From assembly GCA_019454045.1 (NCBI GenBank), contig SKCR01033462.1, positions 107,310-171,309 of the forward strand: DNA of 64,000 bases. The letters run 5' to 3'. This document shows positions 1 through 10,929 of the stretch, one piece after another; position 1 is the first letter of the stretch, and every line of letters starts with the position of its first letter. The position numbers and the translations under genes are program-made. This DNA is from Zanthoxylum bungeanum. Lineage: Eukaryota > Streptophyta > Magnoliopsida > Sapindales > Rutaceae. The notes under the pieces are model-generated. The model did not search any database. It saw nothing but the letters and a program-made list of their open reading frames with translations, and had not been told where the DNA came from.

Positions 1-1000
1 ATGAACTATCTGTGTTCCATTAAGGAATCAGTGCCTGGAATAGTATTACTCCGATCTTCATCGAGTTTTACTTTCCTCCACTTACCACTGCATATAGGTA
101 TTCCTCTTAGGAAAAACCGCATGGCGAGCAACAATTACATTGTTCTCTTGTGAGTTGTATAAGTACTATACTTTGGTTTCCCTAGGATAACCTATAATTT
201 GACACTTATCCGATTTGGGTTTTAGTTTGGCATCATCCAAACATATGCCTAGCATTCCCAAATCTCCAGGAATGAGAAAACCCGGTTTCTTTCCAATTCA
301 TATCTAATATGAAGTTTGTCAAACAGATTTTTATGGAACCTTATTCAAAATAAGTTTTGCACTGTTTATGCGTATCCGTTGAAGGAAATAGTAGCTCAGC
401 GACTCATGATTAACCTTACTATTTCCAACAAAATTCGGTTTCTCCATTCAGACACACCGTCAAACTGACGTGTTCCGGGAGGAGTCCTCATTGAAAGAAT
501 ATTATACTCTTTCAAGTATTTGAGAAACTTATTGCTTAAGTATTTTCCATCATGGTCTAACCGTGATTGTTTAATACTTTAACCGATCTGTTTGTCTATT
601 TCGTGTCGAAACTATAAAAGTTTTCGATTTGTGTTTCAAAAGAGACACATAACCATAACGCGATGCCACATCCGTAAAGGTCACGAAATATTCATATCCA
701 CCTCTAGCCTAGTTAGACATGGGCCCACTTGCTTCACTATGAACTAGGGCTAACAGATCGGTGGCATTTACACTTTTACCAAGTAAAGGTGTTTTAGGCG
801 CTTTGCCTAATAAACTAGATTCGTAGACATCATTTGAATAGAATCAAATCCATCCTAGTATCCACTCTTCAAAAGTGTGGATATACGAGTCTTGTCAATT
901 GTCTCCCAGACAACAATGCCACAATTAAGTTTCAACTGATTAATTCAGTTTGAGCTATTTGTTTGTCATATTATATGTTTGAGATTTATTTATATTCAAA
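1..1000 (-). pseudogene. Copia-1 integrase remnant
   Basis: Integrase joins retroelement cDNA to host DNA. The minus strand encodes scattered copia integrase blocks. Around 660-720 is the GYEYFVTF...SRYGYV block that surrounds the first catalytic Asp. Around 410-490 is the TPPGT...GVSEWRNR-like block around the catalytic Glu. The segment from about 300 to 1 matches the integrase C-terminal stretch that precedes reverse transcriptase. Blocks lie in different frames and are interrupted by stops, so the gene is dead. The part near 800-1000 is probably the GAG-pre-integrase domain, too decayed to be sure. The left end is cut by the window edge. Confidence 0.7.
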
Positions 1001-1239
1001 ATATAAATTCTGTTATTCACATCTAATGTGTTTATCTCAATATCATATTTATAAAATAAAACACTTTAGTGTTCTAGAATATAAAGGTATACCCGCAACG
1101 GGTTAAACCCTGATATAGAGATAATGTATCTAGTCAAACTAGTTACATTTTAATAGTTTCCTAATTTAAGTACACACCTGAAGGGTAGTTCCTAAACTTA
1201 GGTATCTACGGTTAAAACAGCGACTTTCGTCCCGTTTTC

Positions 1240-1690
1240 AATTCGCAGATTAATCTCAACTGAAGTCAGTATCCTGCTCATAGCAGATTCTGCACACCAG
1301 TACATATTTATGTACCACATCCAGTATCTAAAATCCAATTTTAATACTAATTGCGAACATGTTTATGACAAACATGGTTGAAGACGGAGCCTTGCCCCTC
1401 TTCAATTCCTTCATGTCTGCCTTGTCCATACGGCAGTCACGCTTCCGTGTCCCCGTTTGCCACATTTTAGGCAGACATTTTGGGATATGTCTTTTATCTT
1501 CCCAGAAGATTATAATGATTTTGTCTTTGCCTCTTTACACATCCCAGAAGCCTTTGGCCAAGCCTTGGCCTTCTGGAATGTCGAAGTAAGGTGCGCCTTG
1601 CGCTTCTTGCCTTATTGCAAACTTTGGCTTTGTCTCCTTGAGAATAGCCATTAACTCTCCAAGAGTTTACTATTGCAATTTAGTACTTCT
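1240..1690 (-). pseudogene. Copia-1 gag C-terminus and protease-region remnant
   Basis: At about 1434-1475 (minus strand) a CCHC zinc knuckle is readable as C-L-K-C-G-K-R-G-H followed, after a one-base shift, by R-K-R-D-C. This is the C-x2-C-x4-H-x4-C spacing of retrotransposon gag. Upstream in the element (about 1560-1660) is a Leu- and Lys-rich block, LGELMAILKETK, of gag character. Downstream, near 1270-1310, is where the Asp protease would begin, but the active-site motif is not preserved. There is no uninterrupted reading frame. What is seen is the knuckle; the rest is inference from order. Confidence 0.6.
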
Positions 1691-2029
1691 AAGATCTAAA
1701 AATAGATCTATGAAGATCCTTCAATTTCAATATCATAATATAAGGATCTAATTCTTAGTTCTGATTAAGAAATTAATGAGTCTATTTGGAAAGCTTAATG
1801 GATTAAGCACTAAAGTTATCATCACATGAATATTCCAAATATCATGTTCTACTATTTGCTCAACTCCTGGCTTAGGCTCGAGACGTCACTATATCAAATA
1901 AAGTAACTTCTCGATTACCCAGGACTATCCTGAGATTATATTCCCTATTTGAAAATTAAAGTCGTTTAAATACATTTTCCCCATAATTATGTTTTAAACA
2001 CCAATCTTTCAATTATCTTGATTCTAATA

Positions 2030-2230
2030 GTCCAACTATTTAATCAACGGTTTTAGGTACTATTTATTATAATGATTACTATAGTCCAACTATATAATCA
2101 ACTATAATTTAATAGGTTAAATTCAATTATATTGATTACTATAATCAACTATAATTCAATTTATTAATTCAAATATATTGATTACTGTAATCCAATTATA
2201 CAATCAACTATAAATGAAATAGTTTGAATA
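2030..2230. repeat. AT-rich imperfect tandem repeat
   Basis: A word close to TTGATTACTATAATCCAACTAT, with ATAATCAACTATAATT next to it, recurs about four times at roughly 60-bp spacing. It lies in the untranslated leader of copia-1, is imperfect, and has no coding potential. Confidence 0.6.
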
Positions 2231-4349
2231 CAGTCCAATTGTTTTAAAACAACAATTAAATATTAATTTATTGACGAATAATTTGTAATGAGCGCGTATG
2301 GCAAGTTACTAAACGAATATTGCAAATTTAATACTTGCCTCCCACTATTTTTCGGCGAGCCTCTAACCCTTTGGAGTACTCGGGAAACCTTGTTTCCTAG
2401 TGGGGTAGGATCCCGTTAAATAACACACAATCTTGACTTTGGCCAACAAATTGTATGATAATTAATTAGGTAGATCTCTAAGATCAATTGGATCCCATCC
2501 AATTCCTTGATCCAGTAGGTGGACATCCAAGTCCGAAACATATATCTTATATATGCCAATATATCCAATATATTGCCTAACCTTTTTCCTCTGAATCAAC
2601 TAAGCCTTTGCTTTGGCACAACAAACTTAGTGATCCCAGTTAAGCGTGACCCATTGACCTTGGAAAGCTTCGTAATCAATGTCGTTGGACAAGAAGTGAT
2701 CTTGACTTTGGCCAACAAATCACAACTTGGACAAAACACCGATATGGAACAAAGCTTATGATTCAAACACATCCTCGACGGACAAAGGTCTTGACTTTGG
2801 CCAACAAACCAATGCCAGTCTTGGATCTTGAGTAAGAATCACTCAATGGAAGGAAAAACGCTTAATATTTTGTCAGGGTTTTTCGCGTGCAAATTGGCAA
2901 CCAATTTATTATCTTTGTTAAGGTCTCATCATCATACACCTTAAACATGCATTCTAAACACATAATAAGGCGCGTAAATAAATATAATAATGATATGCGG
3001 ATGGATACTTAACACATTGTTCCTAGAACAAATCTCTCCATTTCCTCTCTCCCGCTAGCACAAGTATTACTTCTACCCGTTACATAACACTTCTAAAGAA
3101 ACCTCATTTACATTGAGGGGAATAGGTGAGAAGAGAAATACAAAGAGTTAATCCAATTAATAAATTCTAAATTTATTACAACAATTTCCAAAATTTCCCC
3201 ACCCATCTAATATCCATCTGATATACATTATTCATGCATCGCAACCATGTATTCACACAAGCATGTTATCAATCAATCTAATCCAATTAATTAATCTGAT
3301 AATTAATGACCATCCAATGTTCAAACAACGATTTGATTTTGCGCGAGTCAAACGTGTTTTGCGAATAAGTACTCAAAGTACGAATTCTTGAATTATATTA
3401 AACTAAAAAATTAAATCCAATTCAATTTGCATTTAATACTAATTCATTTATTTAATTCCAATTTAAATATTACACTTTATAAATAAACCTTTACGACTTA
3501 AATTCCAAATTTAATCGTTACGGGTCTCAAAGCCCGATTAACATCCAATGTTAATTTAATTAAAGTCCAATGGGCTTTTAATTAATTTCTAAGTCATGGA
3601 CTTTTGGTCAACATGGGTCAAACCCAATTACCAAAGCCCATTTAAGGAATCACCCTTATTTGCCAAGAAACTAATTTAGGCCCATTAGGCCCAATTAAAT
3701 ATTAAAGGTCCATTAGTCATAATTGGACTTTATGGATATGGTTTTGGGCCCAATTGGATCCAACCAATTTAGCATAAACCCATATTGGTACAACCAAGCC
3801 CATTTAAGCCCAATAACAACTTTACAAGCCCAAATCCAATTTAAGCCCCACATAATTAAATTCCAAAATTCCAATTTCACAATTTAATTACTCAAAGTGT
3901 ATAGCATAATTAATTACCCAAATCAATATTTCCAAAACACCAATTAGCCTAATTAATCATGCTCATTAACAACAATTAGTGTCCAACACAATTGATCAAA
4001 AATCAAACCCATTTACATGCTTACATGTCTTGGCAATTTGGGCAATTTTATGTCCAATTCGAATTCAATCCAATTAAATCTAATTCAACATTAAATCAAC
4101 ATTCCCAATTGATTAAAAGTCATCCAAAGAATCAAAAATCAAAAATTCCAAGACATTTAGGGCATAGTATGATTCGGCCAAGCCAACCAAAAAGGGAAAA
4201 TTTGATCAAATCAATATTTCATGAAATTGATCCAATCCAACTTCAATTAAACATCATTTAAGCATACTTAATCAAACAATTTCATCAAATCATGCTCAAA
4301 ATCAATTTACCCAATTTTAACCCTAAGTTCAAGTTTCATGCTTTTACTC

Positions 4350-4361
4350 GCTCTGATACCA
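4350..4361 (-). promoter_or_regulatory. Primer-binding site (initiator tRNA-Met type)
   Basis: On the minus strand this reads TGGTATCAGAGC, the classic plant copia primer-binding site complementary to the 3' end of initiator tRNA-Met. It lies one base inside the LTR end at 4363, which fixes both the orientation of copia-1 and the inner edge of its 5' LTR. Confidence 0.9.
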
Positions 4362-4362
4362 T

Positions 4363-6370
4363 TGTTGGGTTTCTCTAAGGTCCCAATGATCATTATCAAG
4401 CAAGAAACATACATGTGAATACTCGAAGAATTTGCGGAATACTTACATCGATCGGTTGAGGCGATGCGTCGAAGAACAAAAATCTTTTTCTCCCTCCAAG
4501 ATGGCTCGGCAGTGAGCAGATTTTGGGTCCTCCATTTTCGGCCATGAATCAACCTCCAAGCTGCAAGCTTTCGTGATGTGATTCCAAACTCACAAGTGGG
4601 TTTCCCTATCACCTTCGTATGTGTCCATTGTGTGCTAGCACTCTTGATTTTTGCCACAAAAATCATCAATTGTTTCTCCTTCAACTCACGGTGATGACAG
4701 TGAAAAGAAGAAGAAAAAAATAGCCCATGGCCGAGAGAGAGAGGAAGAAATTGAGAGAAGAGAGATGTGTGATGGTTGTTGGAAATGTGTATCTAATACA
4801 CATAAATGAATTTCCAAATTCATTTTCCAAAAAATTTGGCTTTCCAAAAGTCAAAGGTTTAATGCCAACCAACTCCATAAACTATTCACATCACTCAAGT
4901 GACAAGTTATCACATCAATCAAATTGATAAGTGATTTGACGCTTGATGTGACTAGCGATTTGACGCTTGATGTGACTTGTGGGCCGCACTCGAATTCGAA
5001 ATGCGAATGCGCCCGTAAACACTCCCGGGCTCGGGTTCGCTAATTCCAAATTAACGAATTTTCCGTTGCGACGTAATTAAATAATTATGCCTAGCAAAAT
5101 CACTATTCACGTCGCTGATGAATTAATTCTAATTAACTCATTCGTCCGAATTAAAATATAATTTCAATTCCGCGTCGAAATCCAATTTCGTATAATATAT
5201 CGAATATATTATTTTATCGATTAATTCCAAATTAATCGTTCTCTCTCTTTAATTATATTTTATCCCAGATAAAATATCTCTGTAATTAATCCCAGATTAA
5301 TTTTCTCTCTCATCTAATTAATCCCAGATTAATAAATGCGAGTCATACGTCATCGGCGAATCTTCGGGAAGCGACCCATGAGATCCCCGGATATGTTGGC
5401 AGTAAATTCAGTCGTCTGACTATCCGAACACGTACGTACCTAGTACTACGTTTGTACCGATTTACAAGACAAGGTTGGCTTCTAGCAAAGCGTCATGCCT
5501 ACCCAATTCTCCAGAAATATCCTTATAGGAATATGTGATCTATATCAGGCGTAATATACACAGTATTGCGTTTTTCGATCCAGTATCGGATGTCACGTGC
5601 AAGGCCTGGGGCTGGAAATGTGTCTACCCCGTACGAAGCACATATCGGATCTCTGGTAACTAGTCTCTATAATCGAATAAACATGACCTAGTCATTTATC
5701 CCGATGACTGCAGTACATAAGAGAACCAGTTCCGTATCCTACGTGACCATCATCTCCACTATGACTGGAGTGATACTTCCATCTCGACATCACACCCAAT
5801 ACACTACGATTCTCAATATACCCAGAAGAGGCGTACATAGAACCTGTTAAAGCCCTGGACGACCAAAACCAAATTATATTGATTGTCACAAGTATTAGCG
5901 GTGCAAGTCTCAGGTTAAGACCAAATACACCTACCCTGATTCGGACTTCCATAGACACATAGTCATGGAATTCTGAGGGGTCTATCCAGAGCGAAGCTGT
6001 TTTCTGTACCATCGGTAAAACACAACCTCCTACTACACTTGCATGAGTATCATATACCCAAATATATGAGAACTATGTCGTTATGCCCTCACAACGCGCA
6101 CAAGTGTAATACTAGTCTTTTACGCATTATCGATGTCCAATCTCGATAATACTCCGACTAGGGATATTTAATGATTAAACCTTCGTGGATTGATACTGTC
6201 TCATATCATCTCAATCCAGGAACTAATCATATGGACCTTTCATCATTTATACATCTTGGTGATCTAATCACAAATGATAAAAGAGCAATTTCCTTTGTCA
6301 CATAGTTAATTTGCACAACAACACCATGATCTGTACAAATAGTGACGCTATGGGTCATAACTGTCCAACA
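4363..6370 (-). repeat. LTR of copia-1 (about 2.0 kb)
   Basis: The plus strand starts TGTTGGGTTT and ends CCAACA, giving the canonical TG...CA ends. The left edge abuts the tRNA-Met primer-binding site. The right edge is followed by ATCCCTCCCTG, which on the minus strand is a polypurine tract of the kind found next to a 3' LTR. The LTR therefore has internal-type signals on both sides, as expected for a tandem or recombined copy. No second copy of this LTR lies in the window, so the length rests on terminal motifs alone. ORFs inside it (for example 5692-6012) look spurious. Confidence 0.7.
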
Positions 6371-6951
6371 ATCCCTCCCTGATAAGAGCCTAAACCATAC
6401 CTTTATAAGCCCACATGAAAAGCCCATAGCTTTTATCCTATAGGAGCCTCTCTTCTGCTTATGTTTGGACCCACAATCATTTGTAGCCATTTGAAACTTT
6501 TACCATGAGATGTAAACTTTAGGCCTTTTCAACTGGATAAGTTTTCATTTCATGATAATTGGGCCAAATGCTTTAAAATGATAACGGGCCACCTTGTATG
6601 CAAACCTTGTTGAGCCTAAAAATATTTAGTCAGGACCCAAAAGTTCCAAAACATGAATCTGATGCTCACACTAGTTTTCATTCGGAAAGGATACGCCTTG
6701 TTTTGCCCATTTGGATGTTCTTAAATATTTCTAAGAACAACCCAAAATAACCCAGATTACTAAAGGTTCAATCCGTCATTTTCATACAATGGCACGTCCC
6801 TATATTAGGCTTAGTCATTTTTGTAAATGGACGACCTTTGTCTTTTAACGATGGAATGGAACCAAAGTAGCCAATGTTTACCTTTAGCATAGAAGAGAAC
6901 AGACTTATGTACCCCACATTGGTGCATTAGCTAAGCCATACCTAAGGCAGA
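6371..6951 (+). other. Polypurine-like tract, then Tat-type leader remnant
   Basis: The first bases (6371-6381) read as a polypurine tract on the minus strand. The remainder is non-coding and has the GGCCCA-rich, ATG-poor look of the leader at 63340-63800, here in plus orientation and directly upstream of the gag fragment at 6952-7293. The boundary between copia-derived and gypsy-derived sequence cannot be placed from the sequence alone. Confidence 0.45.
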
Positions 6952-7293
6952 ATGAGACTTACCACGTGTGTGGGAGGAATAAAGTTGGAAGGGTATATGC
7001 TGATGTTTAAGCACATTATGCATCTCATGCATTGCATGCATAGATGCATCATGCTAACACTTTGTGATGCAGCCATCATAGCGACTCGTTGGGTTAGATT
7101 GGTCAAGAGACAGTTAACGGAATCCGAAATGGCCAGCAATGACAGTTCTCAAGTAGATCAGTTGGAAAACACTGTGAATAAAATGGTAGAACAACTGCAA
7201 AACCTGACTAATGTTATAGCCAACCTGACTGTACCTCAGACAACAAAGGCTGAAACTAGTGAGAAGAGGCACATGGGCCTGAAAATCATATGA
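6952..7293 (+). pseudogene. Tat/Ogre-type gag N-terminal fragment
   Basis: The 113-residue frame resembles the start of the gag gene of the large gypsy element whose gag begins at 63333 on the minus strand. Both have a Met/His-rich leader (HIMHLMHCMHRCIML here, MHLMHLMHTYIML there), an R-L-x-K-R segment, and the block DQLEN followed by V-x-E-Q-L-Q-x-L-T. The second Met-containing stretch (residue about 60 on, MASNDSSQVDQLEN) is the likely true gag start, a short coiled coil. The fragment stops after about 50 residues of gag and no capsid domain follows. It is a truncated remnant of a second Tat-type element, in the opposite orientation to the other retroelements here. Confidence 0.7.
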
Positions 7294-8268
7294 TTAGTTA
7301 TAACAAAACTTGAGAGTAAATTACTCACTAAATTAAATGACATAAATGACAATAATTTATTTATATTCATTTAATTATTTATACAAATATTCGTTTAATC
7401 ATGAAAATATTTAATGACATAAATTATCAGAATTTATTTATATTAATTATTTATAAATATATACGTATAAATTACGTAATTATTAAATTTACTAAAAATG
7501 GCTTACTAAATATAGATAATATTATTTCTTCTGAGGTAATTAGTAATAACCTCTTGAATCTTAGTTCAAAAAAAATAATAACTAGTAAAGAAAAATAATA
7601 AAATGAATTTCAAATGAATAAATGAATCAATGAACTTAAATTTGTATTCGATTCGTTTAATGAACGAATTGAATCGAATTGACTCATTTATTAAACGAAA
7701 TTATATTTTACAATCCATACTCACTTTAAAGCAAATTGAGTCGAATGAATAAATGAATTTGAACCCAAACTGCCCCTCCTAGTTAAATCTTAGTCTTTTT
7801 CCTATACTTCTCTCTTTTTTTCTTTTTTTAAATTTGCACTTTACTTTATAGCGTTGAAATTACGAGCCTTTTTAGATCAAAATCCCTATTTTATGTTGAA
7901 AAATATACCATCTTCATCATCAATGGTATTGGATGGTGAATTTTATTACTATTAAATTACTCTTATCAATCTATTTAATCATTTAATGGGTAAATGCCAT
8001 CTCCATTGAGACTAAATGTTGGGATATCAAGTATTACTCATGTTATACTATTTAATTGAATCCATCAAAATTTATACTCTCAAAACTCATTTACTCAATA
8101 TAAACACCATGAATATTTAAATTTATATATTAATCCATTTTAATACCTAAATTGTCTATATTAAGCTAAATTATCATAATTTGTGTAATATTAAGTTTAC
8201 TACAATAATCTCAAATCTTTTTAATACTTGAAAAGTCATATGAAATAGATAGCATTAGAATTGAAACC
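7294..8268. other. AT-rich intergenic sequence
   Basis: Very AT-rich, with runs of AATAAATGAAT and TTTATTTATA words. The ORF at 7401-7598 is low-complexity and not credible. I see no gene, element ends or RNA here. The last three bases (8266-8268, ACC) are the target-site duplication of CACTA-1. Confidence 0.7.
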
Positions 8269-8284
8269 CACTACAAGAATTAGA

Positions 8285-8840
8285 CCATTTAGCGTCGAAT
8301 TGTTTCGACGCCATAACTTACTATTTCGACGCAAATGATATTTAGCGTCGAAAAAATTAGACGCCAACAATGGACGATAAAATGTTGACGAAAACCACTT
8401 TTAGCGTCGAAATAATTAACTGCGACGCTAAAAAACAGTATTCTGCGTCCAATTTATTTCGACGCTAAAGTTAAATTTTCGACGCTAAAGTATATTGGCG
8501 ACGAAATATATCGCACGCAAAAATTTAAACTTTTAGCGTCGCAAGGTGTCGACGCTAAAGTATATTAAAAAAGTATTATATGTAAGCTTATAGCGACCAT
8601 GTTTTTTACTATTAGCGACGAAATATATCGACGCAAAAATTCAAACTTTAGCGTCGAAAAATGTCGACGCTAAAGTATATTTAAAAAGTATTATATGTAA
8701 GCTTATAGCGACCATGTTTGTTACTAATAGCGTCGAAATATTCGACGCTAAAGGTCACTTTTAACTAGTCGACGCTAACATATATTTAAAAAGAACATTT
8801 TGTATACTATTAGCGTCGAAATATTCGACGCTAAAAGTAA
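8285..8840. repeat. CACTA-1 left subterminal repeats
   Basis: At least twelve copies of AGCGTCGAA or TTCGACGCTAA occur in both orientations, often as near-palindromes with an AT core. A larger unit of about 110 bp containing AAAAAGTATTATATGTAAGC is duplicated near 8560-8700. In En/Spm elements such repeats bind the TNPA protein and bring the ends together; that role is inferred here. Confidence 0.85.
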
Positions 8841-9021
8841 ATAATTTATTTTCTTAAAAATTAGTATTTTACTTATTTTTTGGTCTAAAATATTTAATTT
8901 AGTTGAAAAAAATGTAATTAATGACGAAATATTATATTGAAATTTGTTTTAGAAAAAAGAAATATTATATTAAATATATTTGTTCAAAATGTTTATACAA
9001 AACTAAATATAAAATTAATTG

Positions 9022-10482
9022 CTACTGTGATGGGGGGACGCTCGAGCCCGATGCACCATGACTCATTGAGGCCTCGAACATCTGACGGAAAGCCATCAGT
9101 TGCTGTTCCAACTGCTCCATCTTCTTCTCGTGGTCCACCATCTTCTTCTCGTGGTCCACCGTGACCTGTTGTAGCTTCTCCTTAGTCTGTTGCAGCTCGT
9201 CTCGGGTGCTGGTTAGGTCGTCTTTGGTGGTGACTAACTCGTCTCGAAGAGAGACATTGCCCGAATTACCACTATTGCGTGCAGATGACGTTGGCTTCTT
9301 ACGAGTGCCAAGACCAACGTTGTAAGCTGTCTGATTCTTGAAAACCAATTGCGACAGCTGCTCATCTGGTATGGGGTCGGTCCCTGTCTCCTGAGTTTGA
9401 TGTTGGAGTTCCATCATTTCGTTCTGTTTCAAAAAATAAGTTAATATTAGAATTTGAGAAAAAATTTAACATATATAATATTAATTATTTTATTTTAAAA
9501 ACTGAAACTTACATAGCAGCGTTCGGCTTCTTCATTATCCATTTATTCTTGTCATTGTAATGCGTCACACGGAAAAAATCTGGAAATGATTGCACCTCAC
9601 ATGTGCTACTCTGTTATAAACATAAAATAAATTCAATATTATTCCAGATAGTAAAAACAATTAACTGTTAAATTTTACGTTAGGATATATTTACCTCAGA
9701 ATGTTCGGCACGATGTTGGATAAATGGCTTCGAACCTCCACGGTGGTTAAAACGCAAGTGACTTCGATTTTCCGCATTTGCGTGACATTTATCCTGTATT
9801 CACGAACACTGTAAGTACCGAAAACAAAGACAATTATAAATTTCAGTTTATTTCAAAATTTACCTCGTGTTTTTTGCTCGACCAAAGCTCACATAAAAAT
9901 GTCCAGTCTTGTTCCTCTATAAAATCAGGTTTGTGTTGTGGAGCATTTGAAGGTCCATGTTCGTCGAATATTGGTTTCAAGACTTTTGTTCTATAATCTT
10001 TATAACTTTTCCCCATGTGGTAGTCAATATATTGTTGGACATTCACTTGGGTCAGATCGAAGTCGAACCATTCCTACATGAAAATTCGAGTAAAAATAAG
10101 TATAAAATAAAAATGTTAAATAACAAACAATATCGAAAACTTACAAGTAGCGAAGGGAATAGCTGGTTCAGTTTCGTCTCCCACGGTATCTTTCTCCAAG
10201 ATACGTAGCTTTGGGGAGCTTCATATCGAGCTGTAGCTCCTATGGCTGTATTAACGCTGAATTATGTTGTCCGACTTGAGTGTGTCCATCATCTGATATC
10301 TCTATCCGTATACGACCGTGAGCCTTAACGTACTTAGCCAACCCCAGGCCACGGGTGCGTCCTCGACCCTTCACTGTACTGGACTCACCTGTGCTAGCAG
10401 AGAAATCACCAGGGCCAGTTGCCCTTGCTGATGTAGATGGAGTCGCGGTAGCCCGTTTGCGATTGCCCGGTGCCATCTGCAA
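9022..10482 (-). CDS. TNPA-like plant transposase (Transposase_24 / Ptta type)
   Basis: This is the accessory, DNA-binding gene of CACTA elements. The minus strand gives several exon-like blocks. 10482-10240 begins MQMAPGNRKRA and holds TRGLGLAKYVKAHGRIRIEI. 10250-10140 continues with SWRKIPWETKLNQLF. 10070-9843 encodes EWFDFDLTQVNVQQYIDYHMGKSYKDYRTKV, the family hallmark. 9780-9690 has an AENRSHLRFNHRGGSKPF block. 9610-9515 holds FFRVTHYNDKNKW, and 9432-9022 is a C-terminal coiled coil with a tandem DHEKKM repeat, ending SVPPSQ and a stop. Short AT-rich gaps between blocks look like introns. No stop was noticed inside the blocks, so this may be the better preserved of the two genes. Exon borders are approximate. 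Confidence 0.8.
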
Positions 10483-10742
10483 AACCCCGTCGCATTAGCG
10501 TCATCAAATTCCAAAATTCTTTACATATACATACATATCCATAAAGTCAATACAACTTAACAAAAGCGCTTATAACATCGAATGCTCACTTTCGTTTTCA
10601 AATTCATTCATTTCACATATGCATTCATTATCCATATAATCTACGAGTTCCATCATACACGTTTTAGGGATACACAGTCACACACTCAATGGGATACATA
10701 TAACCAACCACGAAGCAGACAATCACACGACTTCTCATGCAC

Positions 10743-10929
10743 ACGTTCGTATGGCGTTCACGAACGCGTTCGAACGGACCAATTCCAGTGAGCTCACGTT
10801 CGTGTTGCGTTCTCAAACGCGTTCGAACGGACCAATTCCAGTGAGCTCACGTTCGTATGGCGTTCTCGAACGCGTTCGAACGGACCAATTCCAGTGAGTT
10901 CACGTTCGTATGTCGTTCTTTAACGCGTT
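10743..10929. repeat. 53-bp tandem repeat, about 3.5 copies
   Basis: Units start at 10743, 10796, 10849 and 10902 (the last partial). Each holds the 12-bp palindrome CGAACGCGTTCG, followed by GGACCAATTCCAGTGAG. The array overlaps the 3' end of the TNP2 frame, whose last residues (SLELVRSNAFENAIRT) are encoded by the repeat. Related words occur in LTR-D and LTR-C elsewhere in the window. Confidence 0.9.

Larger units (their letters stand above)
1..4362 (-). mobile_element. Decayed Ty1/copia internal region (copia-1)
   Basis: Read on the minus strand this stretch follows copia order from right to left: primer-binding site at 4350-4361, long AT-rich leader, gag with a zinc knuckle, protease region, then integrase running off the left edge of the window. 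No long ORF survives; homology is visible only as short blocks separated by stops and frameshifts. The leader (about 1700-4340) has no coding potential. It is AT-rich and dotted with GCCCAATT-type words, and a phrase containing CTTGACTTTGGCCAACAA recurs three or four times between about 2430 and 2810. Reverse transcriptase and RNase H would lie left of position 1. The assignment rests on the order of motifs plus the adjacent LTR. Confidence 0.8.

Noticed and set aside
2519..2761. 80-aa ORF in the copia-1 leader
   Set aside because: Plus-strand, with a repeated LTLANKSQL phrase caused by the local DNA repeat; no homology.
8285..8840. Short regularly repeated words that could suggest a CRISPR array
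   Set aside because: They occur in both orientations with irregular spacing inside the ends of a CACTA transposon; the genome is plant nuclear.
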